DNA of 64,000 bases from Fictibacillus fluitans (GTDB lineage Bacteria; Bacillota; Bacilli; Bacillales; Fictibacillaceae), in contig NZ_JAUHTR010000001.1 in the NCBI RefSeq assembly GCF_030418125.1, positions 434,001-498,000 on the forward strand. The letters are read 5' to 3'. The position numbers and the translations under genes were made by a program. Below, piece by piece: positions 6,701 to 14,970 of the stretch; positions within the stretch are counted from its first letter, which is position 1; every line of letters starts with the position of its first letter. A model generated the notes under the pieces. That model did not search any database. It had not been told where the DNA came from and was given only the letters and a program-made list of their open reading frames with translations.

Positions 6701-8068
6701 TTAACTTGTTGCCTTATGCACGAGGATGCCTGCTGAAACAAGCCCGTTCATCAGTTCCTCCATACTTTCCTCCAATATTCTCAGCATTTCATAGATTTGA
6801 AACGATGTAATGGTTAAGGGCGGGGAAATCAGGACGGAATCACCCTCGAATCCTGTTACTCCGCCAAAAGCCGGATAAATCACAAGCCCGTTTTTAAAAC
6901 AGAGCGAAATCAGCGTTTCCCCCACACGGTGGGTGGCTGAAAAAGGAACGCGGGTTGGCAGGTCGCTCACCAGTTCAAGTCCGCAAAGCAGTCCTTTGCC
7001 CCTGACTTCACCGATGATTGGATATTTTTTTTGAAGATCCTGAAGGCTCGCCATCAGTTTTTTCCCCTGTTCCTCTGCGTTTCGTACAAGCTCGTGCTTC
7101 TCCATGTAATCAATTACTTCTCCGCAAACCGCTGCTGACAGCGGATTGGCACTGAAGGTATGACCGCTCATTACGATTTTAGAACCCTTTCTGATTACAT
7201 TGATAATCCGGTCGGATACCATCGTAGCCGCCATGGGTGTATAACCCGCACTCATTCCTTTTCCGAGTGTCATGATATCGGGTTCGATTCCCCAATGCTC
7301 CACTGCAAACATTTTTCCCGTTCGCCCCATACCTGTCATCACTTCGTCCGCAATCGTCAGGATGTTGTGCCGGTCACAGATCTCTTTAATTTTTTCGTAG
7401 TATCCAGGAGGCGGAGTTACGGCTCCTCCTGCTGCACCGACAATTGGTTCAAAAATAAAGGCCGCAATGTTTTCCGCCCCGATCTCCTGTATGGCACGCT
7501 CCAGGTCATTGCCGCACGCCAGCCCACATCCAGGATACGTTTTTTTCAGCGGACAATGGTAACAATAAGGAGCTGCAACCGCAGGGAAATCTTCAAGCAG
7601 TGCACTAAACCGTTCCCTTCTTAACGCATGGCCTGACATGGACAGCGCACCCAGTGTGATTCCATGGTAGCTGGTCCAGCGTGAAATAATTTTAGTTTTC
7701 GTGCGGATTCCCTGCTCTTGAAAATATTGAATCGCTACCTTTAGCGCCGTTTCGGTTGCTTCCGACCCGCTGTTCACAAAAAATGTCCAGTTTAAATTTC
7801 CCGGTGCCAGGCTTGCGAGTTTGTTTGCCAGGCGTTCAGCAGGAGCACTCGTAAAATGAGATCGGTACACAAAAGCAATCTGTTTTGCTTGTTTCTCCAT
7901 GGCGTCGGCAATTTCCTCCACGCCGTGGCCTATGTTCGCTGTTATCGCTCCGGATGAACCGTCGATATACCGCTTTCCATCGGTATCATATAAATAAATA
8001 CCCTTACCATGGCTGATCATCGGATAACTTGCATCCAGGACCGGTTTGATGATGCCTGATTTATCCAC
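6701..8068 (-). CDS. yodT: Class-III aminotransferase YodT of the kam operon
   Basis: A PLP-dependent fold-type I aminotransferase related to BioA/GabT. NSGSEATETALK, the catalytic-site EPIVGAAGG and ADEVMTGMGRTG, and the Schiff-base Lys in TLGKGMSAGY are visible. It is expected to transaminate a beta-lysine-derived amine. The frame begins at GTG 8077, but AGGGG lies almost against it. GTG 8068 (about 455 aa) has better spacing and is preferred. A 53-nt gap upstream, holding a perfect palindrome, separates it from yokU. Confidence 0.85.
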   Translation of the reverse strand: MDKSGIIKPVLDASYPMISHGKGIYLYDTDGKRYIDGSSGAITANIGHGVEEIADAMEKQAKQIAFVYRSHFTSAPAERLANKLASLAPGNLNWTFFVNSGSEATETALKVAIQYFQEQGIRTKTKIISRWTSYHGITLGALSMSGHALRRERFSALLEDFPAVAAPYCYHCPLKKTYPGCGLACGNDLERAIQEIGAENIAAFIFEPIVGAAGGAVTPPPGYYEKIKEICDRHNILTIADEVMTGMGRTGKMFAVEHWGIEPDIMTLGKGMSAGYTPMAATMVSDRIINVIRKGSKIVMSGHTFSANPLSAAVCGEVIDYMEKHELVRNAEEQGKKLMASLQDLQKKYPIIGEVRGKGLLCGLELVSDLPTRVPFSATHRVGETLISLCFKNGLVIYPAFGGVTGFEGDSVLISPPLTITSFQIYEMLRILEESMEELMNGLVSAGILVHKATS

Positions 8069-8096
8069 GGGGGGCACCCCTTTCCTTTATGTTGGA

Positions 8097-8122
8097 AAGC
8101 AACGGATCATGATCCGTTGCTT
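8097..8122. repeat. Perfect 26-nt palindrome between yokU and yodT
   Basis: The arms AAGCAACGGATCA and TGATCCGTTGCTT are exact reverse complements with no spacer. In the transcript they form an 11-bp hairpin with a 4-nt CATG loop. No T run follows on the minus strand, so it is not a standard terminator. It may stabilise or process the kam mRNA, or bind a dimeric regulator. Confidence 0.7.
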
Positions 8123-8130
8123 CAAAAGGT

Positions 8131-8412
8131 TCAATTATAAAATTTAAAGTAATTCTTCTTTAAAAAACGTTCCGTGGCCATAAGCTCTTTAAATGTCACA
8201 ACTTCTCCCAGCTTTTTTGTATCAATCAGAAGCAATTGATCTTCAATCTCTTCAATCACATCATCTTCATGGTATTCCATGCCGCAGGATGAACAGCACA
8301 CCGCAGGAATCTCATCAATCTGCAGGGCACGGGTTCCATCATGCAGCTCCCAGAAGCCCGTTTTTGTCGTTTCCACTGCCCCATCTTCATTGCACCACAT
8401 GCATTCCTTCAT
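8131..8412 (-). CDS. yokU: YokU-family zinc-ribbon protein
   Basis: About 93 residues with CMWCN near the N terminus and CCSSC near residue 40, probably one zinc ribbon, followed by an acidic helix (EDDVIEEIEDQLLLIDTKKL). The B. subtilis homologue is YokU, of unknown function. The kamA stop overlaps an ATG at 8427, but GGAGGTG sits inside that extension, 6 nt before the ATG at 8412, so MKECMWC is the start. Its place directly after kamA suggests a role in making or regulating the aminomutase pathway, which is inference. Confidence 0.75.
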   Translation of the reverse strand: MKECMWCNEDGAVETTKTGFWELHDGTRALQIDEIPAVCCSSCGMEYHEDDVIEEIEDQLLLIDTKKLGEVVTFKELMATERFLKKNYFKFYN

Positions 8413-8426
8413 CAGCTGCACCTCCA

Positions 8427-9851
8427 TCAGGCTTCTTTTACCGTGTCATCGCCCGGCTTATCTGTCTCTTTTTGCTGCTCATGCTTATATTTTCTTTCTT
8501 TCATTTCATCCCTTTTTCCACGCTTATCCTTGAGCGTTGCATGCTCGGGATTGGTCTGATATGTTTTTCTCCGGTCGAACCGGTTTAGTCCTTCCGGAAC
8601 AATATTAAACTTTTCATCTTTCATTAAAGCCGTGATGCCGATGGCTGCCGGCTGCTCGGTAATATTCATCGTTTCATTAAAGTATTCATCGGCTTTGCCC
8701 GGTACGTAATTTTGGGGCTCCGGATACGAAGTAATCACACCCTCAAAGTTTCTCAAGATCACTTTGTCGGGACTCTGTGAAATCATGTAATTCGGCTGCA
8801 GCGAAATTTTGCCGCCTCCGCCGGGCGCATCCACAACAAAGGTGGGAACTGCATACCCTGACGTATGTCCGCGAAGCGCTTCGATAATTTCGAGACCCTT
8901 GGATACCGGTGCCCGAAAGTGACCGATTCCCTCGGAAAGATCGCATTGATAGATATAGTAAGGACGAACCCTGATTTTGACGAGGTCATGCATCAGTTTT
9001 TTCATAATATGTGTGCTGTCATTGATTCCGGCAAGGATGACCGACTGGTTCCCGACCGGAACTCCGGCATTGGCCAGCATTTCACATGCCCGTTTGGATT
9101 CCTCGGTAATCTCAATTGATGTATTAAAATGTGTATTCAGCCAGACAGGATGGTATTTTTTCAAAATCGAGCAAAGGTTCTCTGTAATCCGCTGCGGGAA
9201 TACTACCGGCGCACGTGTGCCGATCCGGATGATTTCCATATGTGGAATGGCCCTCAGCCTCTTTAAAATATATTCGAGAATGTTGTCATTGATTAATAAA
9301 CCATCGCCTCCCGAAATCAGGCAATCCCGGACCTGGGGAGTTGCGGCAATGTAATCAATGGCGGCATCCAGCTGCTTTTTGGGAACTCCCATGCCGATCT
9401 GGCCGGAGAACCTCCGCCTTGTGCAGTAGCGGCAGTACATGGAGCATTGATTGGTTACAAGAAACAGGACCCGGTCGGGGTAACGGTGGGTTAAACCCGG
9501 TACTGGTGAATCCTCATCTTCATGAAGGGGATCTTCCAAATCATATTTTGTTTTCAGAATTTCCTTACCCACAGGAACCGACTGCATCCGTATCGGGCAG
9601 CGGGGATCATCCTGGTCCATCAGCCACGCATAATACGGCGTGATATTTAACGGGATGGTCATTGTTGATATGCGAACGCCTTCCTCTTCCTCGGGCGTTA
9701 AATTAACAACCTTTTTTAAATCGTCAAGCGTCCTGACAGTATGGGTCAACTGCCATAGCCAGTCATTCCATTGTTCTTCAGTGACATCCTTCCATAACTC
9801 TATCTCTTTCCAATGTCGTTTCGGCTGGTACAAACCGTTTACGATCGGCAT
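8427..9851 (-). CDS. kamA: L-lysine 2,3-aminomutase
   Basis: A 474-residue radical-SAM enzyme that converts L-lysine to beta-lysine. C136, C140 and C143 in QCSMYCRYC hold the [4Fe-4S] cluster that cleaves SAM, and the PLP-lysine motif PGGGGK lies near residue 337. The frame is open to 9962, but a consensus sigma-54 promoter lies inside that extension, so the start is ATG 9851 (MPIVNGLYQP) with AAGGAGGT 6-7 nt upstream. First gene of the kam operon. The C-terminal tail (about residues 400-474) is rich in Lys, Glu and Arg. Confidence 0.93.
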   Translation of the reverse strand: MPIVNGLYQPKRHWKEIELWKDVTEEQWNDWLWQLTHTVRTLDDLKKVVNLTPEEEEGVRISTMTIPLNITPYYAWLMDQDDPRCPIRMQSVPVGKEILKTKYDLEDPLHEDEDSPVPGLTHRYPDRVLFLVTNQCSMYCRYCTRRRFSGQIGMGVPKKQLDAAIDYIAATPQVRDCLISGGDGLLINDNILEYILKRLRAIPHMEIIRIGTRAPVVFPQRITENLCSILKKYHPVWLNTHFNTSIEITEESKRACEMLANAGVPVGNQSVILAGINDSTHIMKKLMHDLVKIRVRPYYIYQCDLSEGIGHFRAPVSKGLEIIEALRGHTSGYAVPTFVVDAPGGGGKISLQPNYMISQSPDKVILRNFEGVITSYPEPQNYVPGKADEYFNETMNITEQPAAIGITALMKDEKFNIVPEGLNRFDRRKTYQTNPEHATLKDKRGKRDEMKERKYKHEQQKETDKPGDDTVKEA

Positions 9852-9890
9852 GATGTTACCTCCTTGTATACTGAGCTCATTTACTACAGT

Positions 9891-9906
9891 TGCAAGTTTC
9901 GTGCCA
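9891..9906 (-). promoter_or_regulatory. Sigma-54 (SigL) promoter of the kam operon
   Basis: On the minus strand the sequence is TGGCACGAAACTTGCA. The -24 GG (9905-9904) and -12 GC (9893-9892) elements have the required spacing, and this matches the consensus TGGCACNNNNNTTGC closely. It lies 40 nt upstream of the kamA start. The adjacent upstream gene encodes a sigma-54 activator. Confidence 0.93.
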
Positions 9907-9990
9907 AATTCCCTGACAATATTTATGAGCGGTGTATCTGTGTCAGAGCTGTTTATTACCACTGTATGCGTTCGCCGGCCTATATGGGAA

Positions 9991-10019
9991 AAAGAAAAAA
10001 CCGCCGAAATTTCGGCGGT
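9991..10019 (-). terminator. Terminator of the sigma-54 activator gene
   Basis: The palindromic stem CCGCCGAA/TTCGGCGG is followed on the minus strand by six T, 4 nt after the activator stop codon. It isolates the regulator transcript from the kamA promoter region. Confidence 0.85.
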
Positions 10020-10022
10020 CCG

Positions 10023-11408
10023 TCAAGTTTTCATTCGCAATTTATATTGAAGGGTTTGTCTGGGAATCTTCAGGAGCTGTGCCGCTTTTTGAATGTTGCC
10101 GTCTGTTTTGGTCAGCGCGGTCGAGATCAGTTCCTGTTCCCTTCTTGCCAGTGCTTCACGCAAAGGCACGATGGATGTTTCTGCCTGCAGCCGGCCTGCT
10201 GCCAGCAGATGAAGGGGGAGGTCGGACTTCCGGATGATTTCCTGATCTTCTGCCATATTCATTGCGTATTCAATCACATGCTTGAGTTCCCGTACATTTC
10301 CAGGCCAACGGTACCCGCATAAAAGCTGCAGCGCTTCTTCTGTAATGCCCTTCACTTCTTTGTGAAAGGTATGGTTGTAGTGGGAAATGAAATGACGGGC
10401 AAGAAGTTCGATATCCAATGGCCGTTCCCGGAGAGGAGGAACCTCAAAGAAAATGACATTCAACCGGTAATAGAGATCTTCCCTGAGCTTCTGTTGTTTA
10501 ACACATTCCACAGGATGTTCGTTTAATGCTGCCATGATCCGTACATTGACAGCCTTCCCTTTTGTTTCCCCCACCCTGCGCACCACTCCATCCTGCAGCA
10601 CCCTAAGCAGCTTGGCCTGGATATCCAAAGGCATGGAGTTAATTTCATCAAGGAATAAAGTGCCTCCATCGGCAAGTTCAAAAAGCCCCGGCCGCTCGAC
10701 GGCTCCCGTAAAGCTGCCTTTTAAGGTGCCGAACAAAATACTCTCCAGCAGCTGTGAAGGAATGGCAGCGCAATTTTGGGCAATGAACGGTTTGTTTTTA
10801 CGGGGAGACTCATTGTGAATCCCCTGAATTAAAACTTCCTTTCCGGTCCCCGTCTCCCCGAACATGAGAACCGGAGACGATGTTTGTGAAACTTTTTTCA
10901 GAAGCTGCTTTAATTGATCAATAGCCGGATCCGCCGAAATAAAGTCTTCCAGATGGTAAGAAGCAAAATGGCCATGGAAGACTTGTTTTGGACGTGCTTG
11001 ATGAAATTGAGCCTGCATATCGAGCAGCTTTTCCGTCAGCTGTTTGATTTTGGTTAAATCTTTTGAGATTTCTATTGCGCCGATCAGCCTGTCATCGACG
11101 AGCAATGGAAGAGTGGTATTTACAGTGTCCACTCGCTTTCCGTTAAAGTTCGTATACGTTTGCTGCTGATTGATAATGGGCTTTCCGGTTTTGATTACTT
11201 TTAATAGCGTACTCGTCTCCTGATTCAGTGAAGGAAAGGCATCAAGCACATGGTAGTGGATGACATCACTGACCTTCAGCCCATCCAGCGAAGCGGCTAC
11301 TTCATTATAAAAAATAGTCATCCCCCTGGCATCAACCGCATGAATGCCTTCGTCAATCGTTTTAAGAATCGCTTTTAGGATTTCGATGGTTTCCACTTTT
11401 TCAATCAT
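10023..11408 (-). CDS. kamR: Sigma-54-dependent transcriptional activator, KamR type
   Basis: About 461 residues in three parts. A PAS-like sensor occupies about residues 10-115. An AAA+ ATPase (about 150-385) has Walker A GETGTGKE, the sigma-54-contact loop as GSFTGA, Walker B GGTLFLDEI, and an arginine-rich sensor region. A Fis-type helix-turn-helix ends the protein (GNIQKAAQLLKIPRQTLQ). It should bind upstream of the kamA -24/-12 promoter and drive transcription, perhaps on sensing lysine or a product. KamR of B. thuringiensis is the model. ATG 11408 has GGAGGT 7 nt upstream; the longer frame to 11438 lacks this. Confidence 0.88.
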   Translation of the reverse strand: MIEKVETIEILKAILKTIDEGIHAVDARGMTIFYNEVAASLDGLKVSDVIHYHVLDAFPSLNQETSTLLKVIKTGKPIINQQQTYTNFNGKRVDTVNTTLPLLVDDRLIGAIEISKDLTKIKQLTEKLLDMQAQFHQARPKQVFHGHFASYHLEDFISADPAIDQLKQLLKKVSQTSSPVLMFGETGTGKEVLIQGIHNESPRKNKPFIAQNCAAIPSQLLESILFGTLKGSFTGAVERPGLFELADGGTLFLDEINSMPLDIQAKLLRVLQDGVVRRVGETKGKAVNVRIMAALNEHPVECVKQQKLREDLYYRLNVIFFEVPPLRERPLDIELLARHFISHYNHTFHKEVKGITEEALQLLCGYRWPGNVRELKHVIEYAMNMAEDQEIIRKSDLPLHLLAAGRLQAETSIVPLREALARREQELISTALTKTDGNIQKAAQLLKIPRQTLQYKLRMKT

Positions 11409-11476
11409 TACTGGCACCTCCCTCAGGATGAAAGACAAACTGCTGAAAATTCATCACAACCGCCGAAAATCCGGCA

Positions 11477-12337
11477 CTACCTGGAGGATAAATCCTTTAC
11501 CCATAGATTCATGTCTTCGTATTTATCAAAAATCAGGCAGTTTTTGATCAATCTGCCCTGATAATGATAACCTCTCTGAGAGAAAACAGCATTCATTCCA
11601 AAAGATAAGGAACGGGCAATCGAATACGCACAATAGATGTGGCGGGATTTTAACTCTTGTTCCAATTGGTCGATCAGTATTTTCATCAATCCGTATTTCC
11701 GGTGTTCCGGCAGTGTGGCACAATCCGTAAGTTCTGCATTATGATAGGTCTGGTTGATATCGGCAGAAGCAGCACTCACCACTTCACCTTCATGTTCCAC
11801 TAGATAATATACCGTTCCATTCTCCATTGTTTTTTCGATATAGCGTGAATCATTCATGGGTGTAGGATAAACTTCAAAAACCTTGCTGTATAAACCGGCC
11901 AGACGTGTGCAATCTTCTCTTAGAGCAAGACGGATCGAATAGGATTCCGGCAAGACAGTTTCTTGTTTCGTTTGGGGAGTGGAAAGGATCTGATCCATGA
12001 TGTTATCCTCTTCCACCCAATAATCGCTTCGCTTCCGTTCATTGCTGTAATATTTGCACATGGCCACGCAATCGCTGCCGTTAAAAAACCCGCTGAACCA
12101 GGCTTCCGGAAGAAAGCCGGAGGACAGCAGTTCAGGAAGATGTTCTGCTCTGGCCTTAACAATCGCTTTTGAAAAGTTATGCTGCTCTGCCAGGCTTTGT
12201 ACCGCTTTGACCATGGATTGGACGTTTCCCCGGTAGTCATCGACCCGAAGCCGTTCATTAAAATAATCAAGGCAAATGGAAGCTGTAATGTCATTCTGCT
12301 TAATCGTTGTATCTTTGTAGTATGTATCTGTTTGCAT
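11477..12337 (-). CDS. ablB: Beta-lysine N6-acetyltransferase (AblB/KamB)
   Basis: About 286 residues. The C-terminal half (about 130-285) is a GNAT domain with the acetyl-CoA loop LPEHRKYGLMKILID. The N-terminal half matches AblB/YodP proteins. It acetylates beta-lysine made by KamA. In methanogens the product is an osmolyte; in Bacillus it feeds catabolism. It is upstream of kamR with a 68-nt gap and probably shares its transcript. Two starts are possible: ATG 12343 has the ribosome site 3 nt away, and ATG 12337 has GGGGGTG 8 nt away, so the latter is preferred. No sigma-54 site was found upstream. Confidence 0.85.
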   Translation of the reverse strand: MQTDTYYKDTTIKQNDITASICLDYFNERLRVDDYRGNVQSMVKAVQSLAEQHNFSKAIVKARAEHLPELLSSGFLPEAWFSGFFNGSDCVAMCKYYSNERKRSDYWVEEDNIMDQILSTPQTKQETVLPESYSIRLALREDCTRLAGLYSKVFEVYPTPMNDSRYIEKTMENGTVYYLVEHEGEVVSAASADINQTYHNAELTDCATLPEHRKYGLMKILIDQLEQELKSRHIYCAYSIARSLSFGMNAVFSQRGYHYQGRLIKNCLIFDKYEDMNLWVKDLSSR

Positions 12338-12413
12338 ACTCATGCACCCCCTGGTTTACTCTTCTTCCCTATTCCATATGTAATGAGGAGAATCCTTCAA
12401 GATTCTTTTTCCA

Positions 12414-12472
12414 GAAAAAAAGCAGCCAACTAGAGCCTCTTTTCACTGGCATTCTGTTAGCTGCTCTTTTTT
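12414..12472 (-). terminator. Bidirectional terminator between sulfurtransferase and ablB
   Basis: The long hairpin AGCAGCTAAC/GTTGGCTGCT (with one G-T pair) is flanked by T runs in both directions. It ends the sulfurtransferase transcript on the minus strand. Confidence 0.7.
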
Positions 12473-12505
12473 TATTAAAATAATTTGAATAAGGTACGTG
12501 AAATT

Positions 12506-13339
12506 TTATTCTTTCGTTTCAACCGGATTATCATCATAGGAAATCCAGTCACTCCAGCTGCCCGGATACAATATTGGCTGCTCAATGCCAGCCTCACTCA
12601 TACCAAGGATGTTGGCACAAGCAGTAACGCCGGAACCGCAATAAACGATGATTTCTTTTTTGCCTGACAAGTCTTTATGAAGGTCCCTTAATTCTTCTGC
12701 AGGGTGCCATTCCTTTGTGCTGTTGATGTTTTTTAACCACGGTTTGTTGATGGCTCCTGGAATGTGTCCCGCTTTTTTATCGATCGTTTCCTGTTCGCCT
12801 GTGTATCTGGCCGCATCCCTTGAATCGATAATGATCGCTTCTTCTGTTTGGATGGCCCGCTTTACCTCTTCCATTCCCACTGCCTGCCACTTACTTTCCC
12901 TGATGGTAAAGTGTGTTGGTTCAGGAATGGTGTGTTCATCCGTAACCGGGTTTCCGGCTTTCTCCCAAGAGGTGTAGCCTCCTTGAAGAACAAATACCTT
13001 TTCGTGTCCCAGAAATTTCAGCATCCACCATAACCTTGCTGCCATTGACCCATTCTGGTCATCATAGGCGACAACGGTTTGTTCCTCATTGATCCCAAGT
13101 CTTCCAAATGTGGCTGCAGCCCCTTCTTTGGAGGGCAATGGATGACGGCCTCCATGCTCCGTTACCTTTCTTGATAAATCCTTGTTCAGGTTAACATACA
13201 CTGCACCCGGAATATGGGAGCTTTCATACCATTTCTTTCCTTCTTCCGGATCGGCCAAATTAAATCTGCAGTCGAAGATCAGCACGTCCGAGCGTGATAA
13301 ATGAGCGCTCAGCCATTCTTGTGTTACAATGTGTTTCAT
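12506..13339 (-). CDS. Thiosulfate/3-mercaptopyruvate sulfurtransferase
   Basis: Two rhodanese domains in 277 residues. The N-terminal one is inactive, with Asp (DD) in place of the catalytic loop Cys near residue 93. The C-terminal one carries the active-site Cys234 in CGSGVTA. The CGSGxTA loop is typical of mercaptopyruvate-type enzymes. It transfers sulfane sulfur to cyanide or thiols in the cytoplasm. It starts at ATG 13339 and is divergent from zwf. It ends at a terminator shared with the ablB upstream region. Confidence 0.85.
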   Translation of the reverse strand: MKHIVTQEWLSAHLSRSDVLIFDCRFNLADPEEGKKWYESSHIPGAVYVNLNKDLSRKVTEHGGRHPLPSKEGAAATFGRLGINEEQTVVAYDDQNGSMAARLWWMLKFLGHEKVFVLQGGYTSWEKAGNPVTDEHTIPEPTHFTIRESKWQAVGMEEVKRAIQTEEAIIIDSRDAARYTGEQETIDKKAGHIPGAINKPWLKNINSTKEWHPAEELRDLHKDLSGKKEIIVYCGSGVTACANILGMSEAGIEQPILYPGSWSDWISYDDNPVETKE

Positions 13340-13432
13340 GAGGCGACTCCTTTCGAAAATATTACGTTATTTTTTTCAAACATAGGGGAAACTGATGTCA
13401 TAAGCAATACTAGTAAAGTGAGGATTGATAAC

Positions 13433-14935
13433 ATGAATAATCATATTCCAGAAGCCTGTATCGTACTTTTTGGAGCAACAGGTGATCTGGCTCACCGTAA
13501 ACTGTACCCTGCGCTCTTCCAATTGTACCAAAAGGAAAAGCTCAACGAAAAGTTTGCAGTAATTGGAGTGGGAAGAAAAGATTTTTCACATGAGAAATTC
13601 CGGGAGGATGTTATTGCTTCCGTTGCTAAAGCTGGGGATTTCCCAACTGAAAAAGTGGATACATTTGCATCACATTTTTATTTTATCCGCATGGATGTTA
13701 CAAACGTAAAAAGCTATCATGAACTGAAAGACCTTGCAGATGAGCTTGACAGCACTTATGCGCTTGGCGGAAACCGCATGTATTACCTTGCGATGGCCCC
13801 TCAATTCTTCGGGACTATCCCTACACTCCTTAAATCGGAAGGGTTAACGGAGACCAAGGGATGGCAGCGACTTGTTATTGAAAAACCGTTCGGCCATGAC
13901 CTTGCGTCAGCAACCGAGCTTAACGAACAGCTCCAAAAAAGTTTTCCTGAAGAAAGCATTTACCGGATTGACCACTATCTTGGAAAAGAGATGGTCCAGA
14001 ACATCCAGGTGATCCGCTTTGGTAATGCGATCTTTGAATCGATCTGGAACAACAAGTATATTTCTTCTGTACAGATAACTTCCAGCGAGACCCTTGGAGT
14101 GGAAGACCGTGCGTCATATTATGAAAAATCCGGTGCGATTTTGGACATGCTCCAAAATCATATGCTGCAAATGGCGATGATGGTGGCGATGGAGCCTCCT
14201 GGCGGATTGGATCCAAAATTAATCCGTGATGAAAAGGTAAAGGTTCTCCGTGCGCTTCGTTTTTACAATGAAGATGAAGTGGAGAAAAATATCATCCGCG
14301 GCCAGTACAAAGAAGGCAAAATGAACAACAAAGCGGTTCCTGCCTATATTGATGAAGAAAATGTGGATCCAGCTTCTAAAACAGATACATTTGTAGCCGC
14401 AAGAATTTTCATCGACAACTTCCGCTGGGCCGGCGTACCATTTTACCTTCGTACAGGAAAACGCATGGCAACCAAAGCGACAGAGATCGTCGTTCAATTT
14501 AAAAATGGCCCAATGGCCCTTTATCATGAACATAATGATCACTACCAGCCGAACCTTTTGAGGATCCATATCCAGCCAGATGAAGGTTTGAGCCTTTCGT
14601 TGAATGCGAAGCCGCAAGGAGATTTCCCTGCCCTGCTTCCAATCAACATGAACTATTGCAATAATTGCCAAAATGAATTGAACACCCCAGAGGCTTACGA
14701 AAAGCTGATGCATGACTGCCTGCTCGGCAATTCCACGTACTTCACCCGCTGGGATGAAGTGGCCCTTGCCTGGGAGTTCATTGACGGCATTACAAACGCA
14801 TGGAAAAACAAGGACATCCCACTTTATAAATATACGTCTGGTACCATGGGGCCGCTTGAAGCAGAAGAGCTTCTAAACGAAGATGGTTATACATGGTGGC
14901 CGCCGACCAACGTCCGCAACGAAATTGATAAATAA
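13433..14935 (+). CDS. zwf: Glucose-6-phosphate 1-dehydrogenase
   Basis: A 500-residue enzyme that oxidises glucose 6-phosphate to 6-phosphogluconolactone with NADP, the first step of the oxidative pentose phosphate path. The nucleotide loop GATGDLA (residues 14-20) and the substrate and catalytic motif RIDHYLGKE are present. The frame is open back to 13301 inside the divergent sulfurtransferase gene, but ATG 13433 gives the family length and the normal N terminus. The ribosome site (GTGAGG) is weak. tkt of the non-oxidative branch is found at 46.4-48.4 kb. Confidence 0.93.
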   Translation: MNNHIPEACIVLFGATGDLAHRKLYPALFQLYQKEKLNEKFAVIGVGRKDFSHEKFREDVIASVAKAGDFPTEKVDTFASHFYFIRMDVTNVKSYHELKDLADELDSTYALGGNRMYYLAMAPQFFGTIPTLLKSEGLTETKGWQRLVIEKPFGHDLASATELNEQLQKSFPEESIYRIDHYLGKEMVQNIQVIRFGNAIFESIWNNKYISSVQITSSETLGVEDRASYYEKSGAILDMLQNHMLQMAMMVAMEPPGGLDPKLIRDEKVKVLRALRFYNEDEVEKNIIRGQYKEGKMNNKAVPAYIDEENVDPASKTDTFVAARIFIDNFRWAGVPFYLRTGKRMATKATEIVVQFKNGPMALYHEHNDHYQPNLLRIHIQPDEGLSLSLNAKPQGDFPALLPINMNYCNNCQNELNTPEAYEKLMHDCLLGNSTYFTRWDEVALAWEFIDGITNAWKNKDIPLYKYTSGTMGPLEAEELLNEDGYTWWPPTNVRNEIDK

Positions 14936-14970
14936 AAAAAACTCACGGCTATGGAAGCCGTGAGTTTTTT
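14934..14970. terminator. Bidirectional terminator, zwf / MFS gene
   Basis: The stem ACTCACGGCT/AGCCGTGAGT has A and T runs on both sides. It serves zwf and the convergent transporter gene, whose stop codon lies at its edge. Confidence 0.88.

Noticed and set aside
9852-9962. Longer kamA reading frame (extra 37 residues)
   Set aside because: It contains the sigma-54 promoter, has no ribosome site, and homologues start near MPIVNGLYQP.
12344-12413. Second sigma-54 promoter before ablB
   Set aside because: No GG-N10-GC element of acceptable quality was found on the minus strand.
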